40,112 bases of DNA, taken from positions 1 to 40,112 of the forward strand of contig JBOGGU010000008.1 of NCBI GenBank assembly GCA_050744085.1, written 5' to 3'. Position numbers and translations under genes: made by a program. The notes beneath the pieces are model-generated. The model had not been told where the DNA came from. It ran no database searches and saw only the letters and a list, made by a program, of their open reading frames with translations. This DNA is from JAVKSL01 sp050744085. GTDB taxonomy: Bacteria; Actinomycetota; Acidimicrobiia; Acidimicrobiales; JAJPHD01. Below, in pieces: positions 30,491-38,905 of this stretch; position 1 is the first letter of the stretch, and every line of letters starts with the position of its first letter.

Positions 30491-30566
30491 ACCCAAATCA
30501 TACTTGCCTGGGTCTCGGCGGCGGCTGCACCGAGGCCTCTGGCCGGGCGCGTTGTCTCCGCGCTGC

Positions 30567-30755
30567 TCAAGGTGGGCAGGGTCTGCTGGGACCCGGTGTC
30601 GAGCAGCCGCGAGAGTTGCCCGTGCCTGGACCCGTGGAGGGCTTGGAGCAGCCGCCAGTGTCGGCTGGTCGGTAAGACCGCCTCGTTATCGGGAGAGCAG
30701 GAGGCCAGCCTCCTGCGGCGAGTCGCACCGCCAGGTACTCGTCAATGACGATCAC
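30567..30755 (-). pseudogene. Frameshifted PIN-domain gene remnant
   Basis: A frame opening VIVIDEYLAVRLAAGGW near 30755 has the look of a PIN-domain N-terminus. The continuation SRHWRLLQALHGS...GQLSRLLDTG sits in another frame. One frameshift therefore separates the two, and no C-terminal acidic residues follow before unrelated sequence. The family assignment rests on the first 15 residues and the helical continuation, so it is tentative. Its presence next to an intact VapBC pair suggests a site that gathers such modules. Confidence 0.4.
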
Positions 30756-30880
30756 TGGAAAGGTGCCGACAGGTCAGTCGCTGGGACCGGCGTCGGGGTT
30801 CGGGACGCCACCGAGAAGTGGGTCAGCAGCGCTCACCGCGTCGAGAGCGGCCTGGAACTCGCCCACCAAGTCGCCGGTGG

Positions 30881-31490
30881 TCAGCCGGCGTGCGTACTCC
30901 CGGTCGGCCTGGGTGAAGCGAGGGTCACCGGCCCGCCGGCGAGGCTAGAGCGCCGCCCCACCCGCGCCAACCGGCCCGTCTCGGCCGGTTGGGCACCCAA
31001 GGACCGCCCAGTGGCCGCGTCGAACAGGCGGACGCCTTCTGGCGCCACGGCAAGCTGGACCCTCGCACCCGGTGCCGGTGCCCCCCTGGCCGGCACCTTG
31101 GCCGCCATCCGGATGCTTTCGCAGGTCAGGTGTAGGATCCGCTCCGCGCCGATCAGCTCGGTCCGCTCCACCACGGCGCCAAAGCCAGGCCCGGAACCGG
31201 GTGAGGCGCCTACCAGGGAGAGGGACTCAGGCCGTACCCCCAAGACTACCTCGGCTGGCAGCGCGGACAGGCGCCCACCCAGGCTCGGGTCCAGCGAGCC
31301 CAGGGCGAAGGCGACCGAGAGCGCCGCTGCGCAGCTCCAGCACCCCGTCGCTGACCTGGCAGCGTGCCGGCAGGCAGTTCATCGGCGGCGAGCCCAGGAA
31401 GTCGGCCACCACCAGGTCCGTCGGGTGCTCATCGACCACCTCCGGGGGGGCGAACTGGTGGAGGTGCCCGTCGCGCATGACCGTCGGCAC
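30881..31490 (-). pseudogene. Remnant of a sugar ABC-transporter ATPase (MsmK/UgpC type)
   Basis: Only the end of the protein is left. VMRDGHLHQFAPPEVVDEHPTDLVVADFLGSPPMN (about 31400-31490) is the conserved segment after the H-loop of MalK-like ATPases. GVRPESLSLVG onward to FDAATGRSLG (30930-31243) is their TOBE domain. The two pieces are in different frames; the break is near 31320-31325. Walker A, signature and Walker B regions are missing upstream, where unrelated sequence begins. It is clearly dead. The 30756-30880 stretch next to it shows no gene I can support. Confidence 0.75.
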
Positions 31491-31530
31491 GTTCTGACAC
31501 GTGGACTGTTCTCGGCGATAATGCGCCACT

Positions 31531-31815
31531 GTGAGCAGTGAGCCAGGCCAGCGAGCAAGTCGGGCGTTCTACGGTCTGTTCGCGGCCGACTACGAGGCCC
31601 ACGCAGCCGTCAGTGCTTACAACGCCCTGTACGACCGGCCTGCTGTGCTCCGGTTGCTGGGTCCAGTGGATGGCCGGCGAGTGCTGGATGCCGGGTGCGG
31701 GCCGGGCCTCCCGTTGCCCCAGCCGGCGATGGCCGACCAATATCCGGAGGCCTTCGACAAGCTGGGCCGCGAGCCGGCCTTCATCCTATTCCGGCTGGTG
31801 AAGGCCTACTCTTGA
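31531..31815 (+). pseudogene. Internally deleted class I SAM methyltransferase
   Basis: The 94-residue frame joins the two ends of a methyltransferase. The start (SRAFYGLFAADYEAHAAVSAYNALYDRPAVLRLLG) runs into motif I (VLDAGCGPG), and then goes directly to a typical C-terminal end (QYPEAFDKLGREPAFILFRLVK). The middle 130 or so residues of the usual fold are missing, so SAM-dependent catalysis is impossible. The frame is intact, and GATAAT eight bases before GTG 31531 gives a leaderless promoter, so it may still be expressed as a short peptide. Confidence 0.7.
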
Positions 31816-31903
31816 GGTCGGCACCGTTGCTGTGCGTCTGCCCAGCCGGAGAAGGCAGACATTAGCGGGCCCGCCAGGACGGGATCCGCGGCCAGGGTGG
31901 CGC

Positions 31904-33622
31904 CTAGCTGGCTGGGGGCGCCGGGCTGGGCGCGTTGCGGGGGCGGTTCCGTTGACGACCGATGACGGTCCCTATCAAGAGCAGCAGAGCTGCCAGGAGC
32001 AGGCCTGATCCGCCTCCGATGATGCCCCACAAGGCGTTGTGCTCGGTGCTGGGAGCCGCTGTGGCCACTGGCGCAGAGAGGTTGACCGCGTTGAAGTACG
32101 AGTCCTCCGGGGAGCCTGCCGGTGTGCCGGCGGCGGGGCTGCCCCACGCCGCGTACATGGAGCTGTTGGTGGAGCTGATGCCAACTGGCCCGTCGGCGAA
32201 GTTCGGGAACTCCACGCCGAGGTTCGAGTTGATCGTCTGGCTGCTGACCCGGATGTTGGGCGACCAGCTGGTGGCCTGGTCGGTGGACGACGAGGCATAG
32301 ATGTCGTAGTAGGTCTCGCTCATCGCGCTGCCTGCGACCGGCATGCCGCCCGCCCCGAGCTTGTAGTACGGGTCGCTGCGGAAGTCCTGCCAGGCGACGT
32401 CAACCCGGCCGTTGGGGGCGACGCTGATCCCTGGGTCGTACTGGTCGTAGGCCGAGCTTGCCGCTGCGTCCACCACGTCCACCGGGGTCGCCCAGCTCTG
32501 GCCGCCGTTGGTCGAGCTGGAGACGTAGATCGTGTCGACCCCGCTCTTGGCGCTGGGCGACCCGACGGTCACCTGGGCCGCCAGGTAGAGCTCCCCGCTG
32601 GCGGCGTCCAACGCCACCTGGGGAACTGATAGGGACTGGAAGGCGGTGGGCACCGAGAAGCCGACCACGCTGCCCGTCCAGCTGTTGCCGTGGTCAGTCG
32701 ATTTGTACATGACCAGGTGGTTGGGGCCCTTGGCTTTCTTGGCCAGCGACTCCGAGGCAAAGGCGTAGGCGGTCCCGTTGGGGGCCACGACCATCGAGGA
32801 AACGCCGGTGCCCGAGCTGGTTGGGATGGCCGGGTGTGCGGTCTTGGTGAGGTCCACCGCGGTGCTCCAGGTATGGCCCCCGTCGTTGGACACCGACATC
32901 ATGGTTTCCTCGGGGTGGACGACCGAGAAGACGCCGTTGACGAAGCCCTTGAAGCCAGCGGGCGGGGTGGTGGTAAGCAGCCACGACATGTACACCCGGT
33001 TGGGGTCCTTGGGGTCGACCGCCACGTCCACCGTGTGAACCTGGGTCATTGCAGTGGCTGGCGCCTTCGTGGACGGGTTGGTCCCTGTCACCTGGTGGCT
33101 GGCCTGGACCACGTAGGTGTGGTGCGTGGCCCCCAGGTCGGTGGTAACGGCCATGAGTGCGGCCGACGGGTTGTTGGGGAACCCGGCCGCGCCGGCCCCG
33201 CCGAAGCCGATGTACAGCGTGCCGTTGGAGGCGAAGACGGGACGGGCGTAGTGCCCGCTGATCGGGCGGTCGACGCAGAACTGGTAGCCCGAGGGAAGCA
33301 GGGAGTCCGTGGCCAGCTTCCAGGTCACCCCGGAGTCCCGGGAGATGTACAGGTAGCAGCCTCCGGGTGGATGGTAGTTGCCGGCGACCATTGCCAGTGT
33401 GCTGGGATCCTTGGGATCCACCGCCACCTGCGGCGCCTCGAACACCCGGGTGCCGTTGAACACGTTGGTGACCGGCCGAGCGGTCTCCACCTGCGGCGTT
33501 CCCGTGGCGCTGGCCGCAGCGGCGAACGGTGCGGCCGCCAGCGCGGTGGCCAGCGCAACAGTCGAGACCGCGGCTAGCCCTGCCCCGACAAACGCAAAGA
33601 ACCTGACAGCCGACTTGCCCAT
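31904..33622 (-). CDS. Exported BNR-repeat protein with C-terminal anchor (second)
   Basis: The 572-residue product has a signal peptide (residues 1 to about 38, ending in AAAASA), then a propeller with Asp-box units (SRDSGVTW, SNDGGHTW, STDHGNSW, STNGGQSW, STDQATSW). A C-terminal helix (about 530-552) and a basic/Pro-rich tail end it. It is a paralogue of the 5231-6736 protein in design, with extra loops and two Cys (GGCYLY, YQFCVD) that may form a disulfide. A GGGGGAAG site precedes ATG 33622. No sialidase catalytic set can be assigned; a wall-bound binding or hydrolytic role is inferred. Confidence 0.88.
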   Translation of the reverse strand: MGKSAVRFFAFVGAGLAAVSTVALATALAAAPFAAAASATGTPQVETARPVTNVFNGTRVFEAPQVAVDPKDPSTLAMVAGNYHPPGGCYLYISRDSGVTWKLATDSLLPSGYQFCVDRPISGHYARPVFASNGTLYIGFGGAGAAGFPNNPSAALMAVTTDLGATHHTYVVQASHQVTGTNPSTKAPATAMTQVHTVDVAVDPKDPNRVYMSWLLTTTPPAGFKGFVNGVFSVVHPEETMMSVSNDGGHTWSTAVDLTKTAHPAIPTSSGTGVSSMVVAPNGTAYAFASESLAKKAKGPNHLVMYKSTDHGNSWTGSVVGFSVPTAFQSLSVPQVALDAASGELYLAAQVTVGSPSAKSGVDTIYVSSSTNGGQSWATPVDVVDAAASSAYDQYDPGISVAPNGRVDVAWQDFRSDPYYKLGAGGMPVAGSAMSETYYDIYASSSTDQATSWSPNIRVSSQTINSNLGVEFPNFADGPVGISSTNSSMYAAWGSPAAGTPAGSPEDSYFNAVNLSAPVATAAPSTEHNALWGIIGGGSGLLLAALLLLIGTVIGRQRNRPRNAPSPAPPAS

Positions 33623-33697
33623 AATCTTCCCCCTGGTCTTCGGTTCGGTCAGCTCAACACTCTAGCGCTATAGCGCCAGGGCCGCTAGTGGCGGGGC

Positions 33698-34018
33698 TCA
33701 GCCGGCCAGGGGCTCCTCGATCGTCTCCGGCTCGACTCGTCTGTGGTGGCGCCAGGTCAGGCCAGCCACCACGAGGGCCGCCAGCCCGAGCGCCTCCAGG
33801 ACCCAGCCGAGCGCCTCCAGCGGGGTTCGCCAATGCGAACGGACGGTGATCGAGATGAGCTGGCTTCCCAGGTCCTGCTTGCCCGACAGGATGGTGCCCT
33901 CGCGGGTGTCGGTCCAAACTGAGACCGCGCCGGTGTTGGTGGACACCAGTCCCAGGGTCGAGCCGAGGTCGGGCAGGTTCGCCGAGCTGTTTGGCGCCAC
34001 CTGGGAGCTGAAGGAGCC
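33698..34018 (-). pseudogene. C-terminal fragment of a third BNR exported protein
   Basis: The frame NSSANLPDLGSTLGLVSTNTG...TILSGKQDLGSQLISI followed by one membrane helix and a basic tail matches the last 100 residues of the 5231-6736 protein (NLPPDLGEHLGLVSSDSG...TGRQDIFAVSLAI, helix, basic tail). Everything before it is gone; the sequence changes abruptly near 34018 into an APS-kinase remnant on the other strand. A GTG at 34000 could start a short membrane peptide, but I treat it as a relic. Confidence 0.7.
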
Positions 34019-34295
34019 CTATGCTGAGGGACGGCGCCATGCGCGGGTGCTGCACGAGGCCGCTGCCTGGACTTCGTCGAGGTCTACATGGACACTCCCC
34101 TGGCCGAGTGCGAGCGGCGCGACCCCAAGGGCCTCTACGCCCGGGCCCGGGCCGGCACGCTTCGCAGGCTAACCGGGATCGATGCCCCCTACGAGGCCAC
34201 CGGGCGGGCCGAGCTGGTGCTTGGGGGATCCGGCGCTGGGTGTCGCAGAGTCTGTCGAGCTGGACTGGGGTTTGCTGGTGAGTCGGGGGGGTGAT
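34018..34295 (+). pseudogene. Adenylylsulfate kinase (CysC) C-terminal remnant 1
   Basis: FVEVYMDTPLAECERRDPKGLYARARAG...TGIDAPYEATGRAELVL is the conserved C-terminal part of APS kinase, including DPKGLY and GIDxPYE. It is preceded by ARVLHEAA in another frame. After GRAELVL the frame shifts again (DPALGVAESVELDWGLLVSRG). With at least two frameshifts and no P-loop, it is non-functional. It lies directly before copy B of the coiled-coil family. Confidence 0.75.
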
Positions 34296-34373
34296 CGCTC
34301 GGAGCGGGTGCGGTCGCACGGGCTCTACGTAGGGGTGGGCAAAAAACTCCGGCGCGCCCGCCGTCTTCCGGAC

Positions 34374-34379
34374 TATGCT
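34374..34379 (+). promoter_or_regulatory. -10 element of copy B
   Basis: TATGCT, seven bases, then GTG 34387: the same hexamer and spacing as copy A. Confidence 0.5.
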
Positions 34380-34386
34380 GGTGATC

Positions 34387-35040
34387 GTGAGTGTCTTTGA
34401 GGGCCTGGCGCGCGAGCTGGAGGGCGACCCCGCCAAACGCGAGGCCCTTCGTGCCCTGCTTCTCAGCGAGGAGCTGCTGGCGCTGCCGGCGACTTTCGCC
34501 GCCCTGGCGGCCTAGGTCGCAGAGCTGGCGAAGTCCATGCGCGAGGCGCTTGTGCGCTTGGACCGCTTGGAGGCCGGCGTGGGGATCTTGAAGAGCGACG
34601 TGGGGACTCTCAAGAGCGACGTGGGAGCTCTAAAGGGCTCGGACCTCGAGCGCCGCTGGGAACGGAACCTGTCCTCATACCTGGGAGGCCACTTCCGGCG
34701 ACTTCGAGTACTCGGCTCCGGCGAGCTCAGTGACCTGCTCGAGGACGCCATCGATACCGGGCGGATCCTGCCTGGCGAGGCGGATGACGCCAGACTTGCC
34801 GACGTCGTCGGGCGGGGTCGGCGCGCAGACGGCGCCGAGGTCTACGTGGTGGTCGAGGTCTCGGTGGTGGTGGACCGCAATGACATCGCCCGAGCCCAGC
34901 GTCGTTCGGCGATACTGGCCCGAGCCACCGGGAGCATCTCTGTGGGGGTCGGCGCAGGTGATCGAGCCACCGAGGGTGCAACCGGGGCAGCGGACGAAGC
35001 CGGCGTGATGCTCGTGGCCGTGCATCGCCAGGCGGCGTAG
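34387..35040 (+). pseudogene. Coiled-coil plus nuclease-like protein, copy B, amber stop
   Basis: The frame begins VSVFEGLARELEGDPAKREALRALLLSEELLALP, closely matching copy C, but codon 43 is TAG (34513-34515) where copy C has CGG (Arg). The frame then continues without further damage to 35040: coiled coil with GILKSDVGTLKSDVGALKGSD, then LADVVGRGRR, VVVEVSVVVDRNDIARAQRRSAILARATG and a final strand. A single in-frame stop in an otherwise intact gene may mean recent inactivation or restart at ATG 34537, which would give a 167-residue form lacking the first helices. The D and E of the nuclease-like core are kept; Lys is again Ser. Confidence 0.75.
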
Positions 35041-35166
35041 TCGACGCCGATTGCTCGACCAGCCCGACGACCCTTATTTTCGGCAACCGAGGTCGTCAGG
35101 TCGCCGGGGTGACCGTCACGGTGGGCACCCGTGCGGGTAACCGGTTCGCTGGCCAGGAAAGCGCAC

Positions 35167-35172
35167 TATGGT
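35167..35172 (+). promoter_or_regulatory. -10 element of copy C
   Basis: TATGGT, eight bases, then ATG 35181. TTCGCT about 16 bases upstream may serve as -35. There is no Shine-Dalgarno sequence. Confidence 0.55.
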
Positions 35173-35180
35173 CTCTCGGT

Positions 35181-35792
35181 ATGAGCGCCTACGAGGACTT
35201 GGCCCGAGAGCTGGAAGGGGATCCGGTCAAGGTCGCGGCGATGCGTGCTCTGCTCCTTTCCAGGGAGCTGTTGGCCCTTCCAGATACCGTTGCCGCGCTG
35301 GCCGCGCGGGTCGCTGAGCTGGTTCGGGCCATGCAGCTGGCGCTGGAGAGGTTGGATCGTGTGGACACGAGCGTCGGGAGCCTGCAGGACTGGGCGCTCG
35401 AGGCGAGGTGGCAGCGTCACCTGCCGGCCTATCTTGGGAGGCAGTTCCGGCGGCTCAGGGTTCTTGATCCATCTGAGGTGTCCAGCCTGTTGGATGATGG
35501 CATCGAGGCGGGGAGGATCACGGTCGACGAGGCCTATGACATTGGCCTTGCGAACGTGGTGGCCCGCGGAAAAAGGCTGGATGGTACGCCCGTCCAACTG
35601 GTGGTCGAGGTCTCGTTGGTGGTGGACCGCCACGACCTCGAGCGGGCACTTCGACGGGGTGGGCTGCTGGCACGCGCCACAGGCGAGGTGGTCCAGGCGG
35701 TGGCTGGAGGTGATCGGGCGACTCGGGGGGCAATGGATGAGGCTCCCGGTGGCGCCGTACTGCTGGTGGTCGGCGACCGCGAGGCAGCGTAG
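35181..35792 (+). CDS. Coiled-coil plus nuclease-like protein, copy C (intact)
   Basis: The 203-residue product is the intact reference copy. An N-terminal helical unit (SAYEDLARELEGDPVKVAAMRALLLSRELLALPDTVAALAARV) leads to a coiled coil (about 45-72). A middle segment WQRHLPAYLGRQFRRLRVLDPSEVSSLLDDGIEAGRITVDEAYDIGLANVV precedes the core VQLVVEVSLVVDRHDLERALRRGGLLARATG and ends in AVLLVVGDREA. The pattern suggests a PD-(D/E)XK-like domain with the catalytic Lys replaced by Ser and, in this copy, the first Asp replaced by Asn (LANVV against LADVV), so it may bind rather than cut nucleic acid. The function is unknown. It is about 90% identical by eye in DNA to the damaged copy D at 39161. Confidence 0.82.
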   Translation: MSAYEDLARELEGDPVKVAAMRALLLSRELLALPDTVAALAARVAELVRAMQLALERLDRVDTSVGSLQDWALEARWQRHLPAYLGRQFRRLRVLDPSEVSSLLDDGIEAGRITVDEAYDIGLANVVARGKRLDGTPVQLVVEVSLVVDRHDLERALRRGGLLARATGEVVQAVAGGDRATRGAMDEAPGGAVLLVVGDREAA

Positions 35793-35838
35793 GCCGTAGT
35801 AGGAACACGCGCTGGTTGCCTCCCACCACAAGGACCGG

Positions 35839-37182
35839 CTACCCGTTGGGACCGAGCCTGGTCGCCTCCACCACCAACCCGGAGAGGTCGATCGAGGCCT
35901 CCGTGCGCACCCAGGCGTGGTCCCGCTCGTAGCCGAATCGAAGTGGGTAGGCCGGATCAAGCTGGGTATGGACACGGCTGGCCACAAGTCCCGAACCCTT
36001 CCTCGAAAAGGTGATCGGCGCTCCCCAATCGACGGCCTTGGTGGGGGGCGGGGCCTGTTTGGGTACCAATACGCCCTGGCGGGCGAGGGCGACCACGAGA
36101 TCGGCTCGCTCGACGCCCAGGGTTGCCAGCACATCCGCTGACGCCCCGTAGGGGTCCCACGCCAGCGCCAGGCCGAGGTGGCCGCTCGAAGGCTCAACGG
36201 GTCCCAGCGCTGCCGCAAGTCCCTGGGCCCGGCCCTCCATGGCGTAGAGGGCGGGTGCATAGGTGACCCCACGGGTGGGCTCGGCCAGGTCGTCGCCGCC
36301 CACAAGGGGGCTGATACCGTTGGGAGCAACACCGAGCGAGGCGAGGGCGGATCCGACCTTTGTTGTCTCCGCCGTGGCGAGGGCGAGGAGGACCAGCTCG
36401 TCGCCGCAGGCCTCCCGACGACGGCGACTGGCCTCATCGATCGCCATACGGGTAACGGCATCGCCGGCCGTGGGGGCCCGACCCCAGGGCGAGCGGTGGG
36501 GCTTGTCGGGCGCCCCGGCCGGTGGAGCCAGCGGCGCCGCACCAAGTACATCGCGCACCACGCCGGTCAGGCACAAGGACGGGTGACCCATCACCCAACC
36601 GATCCTCCGATCTTCTACCGTCACCGTGTTGCAGCCGAAGGGAGTCTCGCCCGGAACCAACATCGGCCGCAGCCGGGCGAACACGTCGTTCATCCGCTCC
36701 GCCGGGAAATACACGGGGGCGTCCCAGTCGGCGTCGCTTTGTGTCGGCAGAGGCGACCTCGGGACGCTCACGCCCAGAGCGGCCAGCGCTTCGAGCACCC
36801 GCTCCCGAGGAATCCCGCGCTTCCAGAGCTGGGTCGAAAGGTCCCCTGTCGGCTCCCATAGTGCTCCCAGCACGACCTGCTCGCCCGTCGCCACCGTCCC
36901 GAACCCGGCGGCCAGCCCCTCGGCCCGCGCCATCAGGGCGAAGACAGCGGGGGGCCAGCTTCGTCCCACCGACGCCGGCTCCGGCGGCCAGCTGCGCCGG
37001 GGGCCTGGGCCAGGCTTTATCTCCTCCGCGGGGAGGCCCAGCTGCTCCAACGCCGTCCGCATGGACGAGCGGTCATCATCGAGGATCGGGGCCAGGAGGA
37101 GCCGTTCGTCGATGACCTGACGGCCTAGCTCGTCTGCCAGGAGGGCGGCCCGGACGGCGACCTCGGGCAAAAGGAGGGTCAC
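35839..37182 (-). CDS. Protein with two Clp-N (double-helix repeat) domains, no ATPase
   Basis: The 447-residue product contains Clp N-terminal-type repeats. VAVRAALLADELGRQVIDERLLLAPILDDDRSSMRTALEQLG and FALMARAEGLAAGFGTVATGEQVVLGALWEP...LWKRGIPRERVLEALAALGV form the first domain. A linker domain and a second set (AIDEASRRRREACGDELVLLALAT, YAMEGRAQGLAAALG...LATLGVERADLVVALARQGV) follow. Clp-N domains receive substrates and adaptors for ClpC/ClpB, but no AAA module is present here. An adaptor or decoy role in proteolysis is possible. The end is beta-rich (HAWVRTEASIDLSGLVVEATRLG). GTG 37182 overlaps the stop of a short upstream frame. Confidence 0.75.
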   Translation of the reverse strand: MTLLLPEVAVRAALLADELGRQVIDERLLLAPILDDDRSSMRTALEQLGLPAEEIKPGPGPRRSWPPEPASVGRSWPPAVFALMARAEGLAAGFGTVATGEQVVLGALWEPTGDLSTQLWKRGIPRERVLEALAALGVSVPRSPLPTQSDADWDAPVYFPAERMNDVFARLRPMLVPGETPFGCNTVTVEDRRIGWVMGHPSLCLTGVVRDVLGAAPLAPPAGAPDKPHRSPWGRAPTAGDAVTRMAIDEASRRRREACGDELVLLALATAETTKVGSALASLGVAPNGISPLVGGDDLAEPTRGVTYAPALYAMEGRAQGLAAALGPVEPSSGHLGLALAWDPYGASADVLATLGVERADLVVALARQGVLVPKQAPPPTKAVDWGAPITFSRKGSGLVASRVHTQLDPAYPLRFGYERDHAWVRTEASIDLSGLVVEATRLGPNG

Positions 37183-37402
37183 GGGCGCAGGCGCCTCAGC
37201 ATCTCGACCGTCCAGCTACCCGCGCTAGCGGGCGACCTGCTGGTCGCGGAAGCACAGGTCATCGGCGGTGGCGCGATGGACCTTGAGCATACGCTCCACG
37301 CGGCATCGTCGAGCACGTATGGCCAGGCCCGGATCACCGCCCAGGCGTTCAACTCGGTCGGAGGGCTTGTACGCCCGGGCAAAGGCGGGCACCGTCACCG
37401 GG
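37179..37402 (-). other. Decayed upstream frame before the Clp-N gene
   Basis: A leftward frame ending in SWTVEMLRRLRP stops at 37179, overlapping the GTG of the Clp-N gene (GTGA), as in a normal operon. Upstream it reads as low-quality sequence, with better-looking residues in another frame (VPAFARAYKPSDRVERLGG). It may be the broken last gene of an operon; no family is recognised. Confidence 0.3.
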
Positions 37403-37540
37403 TAGACCGGCATCGATGCTCCCGACGAGGCGCGCCAACGAGCCGAGCTGGTGCTCAGGGACCCCACCCTCGGAGTTGAGGCGTGCGTCAGCCTGGCTCT
37501 GGGCCTGCTGGCGGAGCGGGGGATCGTCGCCGGGGCCGGG
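37403..37540 (+). pseudogene. Adenylylsulfate kinase C-terminal remnant 2
   Basis: IDAPDEARQRAELVLRDPTLGVEACVSLALGLLAERGIV corresponds to the last 40 residues of APS kinase and aligns with remnant 1 at 34018-34295 (IDAPYEATGRAELVL, DPALGV, GLL...RG). Nothing upstream continues the gene. The 37541-37650 stretch that follows shows no supported feature. Confidence 0.6.
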
Positions 37541-37650
37541 AAGGCGGGCCCGGGACTGGTGTGGGCGGACCTGAGCAAACTCGTTGGAGTGCCGACGTGT
37601 GGGGACTGCCCTGGTCCTCGCTGGCGATGCCGCAGCGAGTGTTGTTTTGC

Positions 37651-38895
37651 TCAGCTCCACATCGAGCAGATTGGGAGTGCCAGGATCCGCTCGCCCAGGA
37701 CAAAGGGCCTCGGCCCGGTGTGCAGGACGGCGCCGGCCACGAATCTCTGCCCAAGGCGCTCTCGCAGCCAGGCCAGGTGCCGCGCGTCGCCTTCGTTGGG
37801 GGCCGCGCTCGCCTTGACCTCGAGCGCGAGCACCTCGGCGCCGGCCAGCTCCGCCACCAGGTCGATCTCGTGGCGGCCGTCCTTCTCCCGTAGGTGGTGT
37901 AGGCGCGGGCGCGCCGCGCTCAGCTCGACCTCGGGGCGCAGCTGCGCGGCGACGAAGGTGTCGATGATCCGGCCCAGCAGGCCGCCGTCGCGCAGCGCAG
38001 CGCCCTCGTCGAGGCGAAGGGCCGCTCCAACCAGGGAGGGGTCGACCAGGTAACGCTTTGGACCTTTTACCAGGCGGGAGAGGCGGTTGTGACTCCATGC
38101 GGGCAGGGCGTCGAAGACGAACAGGTCCGACAGCAGGCGTTCGTACGCCTGGGCGGTCAGGCGGTTGACTCCCGCCCCCTCGTAGAGGGTCTTGTCCTGA
38201 ACGAAGCCGGCGGTGTTGAGGCAAAGCGCTTCGAAGTATCGCCGGAGCAGGACCGGGTCACGGACCCCCGCCAGCGACTCAGCGTCGCGGGTGACGAGTT
38301 GGTCCACGTAGCTGTCGAGCCAGCTCTGCCTCGCTGCGTTCCGCAGCCGCAGCGCCGGCTCTGGGAAGCCGCCACGGAGAGCCAACTGGACATATCCCCG
38401 CAGGTCAGGGGGATCTTCCGGGGCAGGGAATGGTCCAAGTCCTCCGGCCGCCAGGCGGTCGAGGAACGCGGCGCCGTCGCAGCGTCCGAGTAGCTCACGC
38501 AAGGTGAGCCCGTACATGCGCACGTTGACCACCCTGCCGATGCCCGACCAGGCGTCCGCCTCCCGCCGCGCTCGCGCGCTTCCGGTGAGGAGGAATCGAC
38601 CAGGCCGGGGGTCCCGGTCTACCGCCCGGCGCACCGCCCCCATGAGCTGGGGAACCTCCTGCCACTCATCCAGGAGCACTGGCTCGGGCATCGCGCCGAG
38701 CGCGGAGTCAGCATCGAAGCGGAATGCCGCGGCCTCAGCTGGAGCGTCCAACCGGACCACCGAGGAGGCCAGGCGGGACGCGCTGGTTGTCTTGCCGATC
38801 GCCCTGGGCCCAACCACCAGCAGGGCGGGGAGCTGGGAGAACAGCTCGTGGAGGGTCCTGTCTACCAGCCGGGGAATGTAGGGGTCCGTGGTCAC
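37651..38895 (-). CDS. DUF4143-type AAA ATPase with C-terminal nuclease-like domain
   Basis: The 414-residue product has Walker A GPRAIGKT (29-36), Walker B-like PVLLDEWQEVP and a sensor-type RFLLTGSARARR. The winged helix and the DUF4143 domain follow (NRLSRLVKGPKRYLVDPSLVGAALRL). The end is HEIDLVAELAGAEVLALEVKAS, a PD-(D/E)XK pattern with D, E and K all present. Such ATPases are common, often mobile, and of unknown function. GTG 38895 is favoured (VTTDPYIPRLVDRTL is the normal beginning of the family); the frame is open to 38946, into a 23-bp repeat array. It is probably intact. Confidence 0.88.
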   Translation of the reverse strand: MTTDPYIPRLVDRTLHELFSQLPALLVVGPRAIGKTTSASRLASSVVRLDAPAEAAAFRFDADSALGAMPEPVLLDEWQEVPQLMGAVRRAVDRDPRPGRFLLTGSARARREADAWSGIGRVVNVRMYGLTLRELLGRCDGAAFLDRLAAGGLGPFPAPEDPPDLRGYVQLALRGGFPEPALRLRNAARQSWLDSYVDQLVTRDAESLAGVRDPVLLRRYFEALCLNTAGFVQDKTLYEGAGVNRLTAQAYERLLSDLFVFDALPAWSHNRLSRLVKGPKRYLVDPSLVGAALRLDEGAALRDGGLLGRIIDTFVAAQLRPEVELSAARPRLHHLREKDGRHEIDLVAELAGAEVLALEVKASAAPNEGDARHLAWLRERLGQRFVAGAVLHTGPRPFVLGERILALPICSMWS

Positions 38896-38905
38896 AAAAG
38901 CCCAC

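Noticed and set aside
37584..37817. Rightward frame with VGTALVLAGDAAASVVLLSS as possible small membrane protein
   Set aside because: The rest of the frame is Arg/Pro-rich and runs into the DUF4143 gene on the other strand; no ribosome binding site or promoter is seen.
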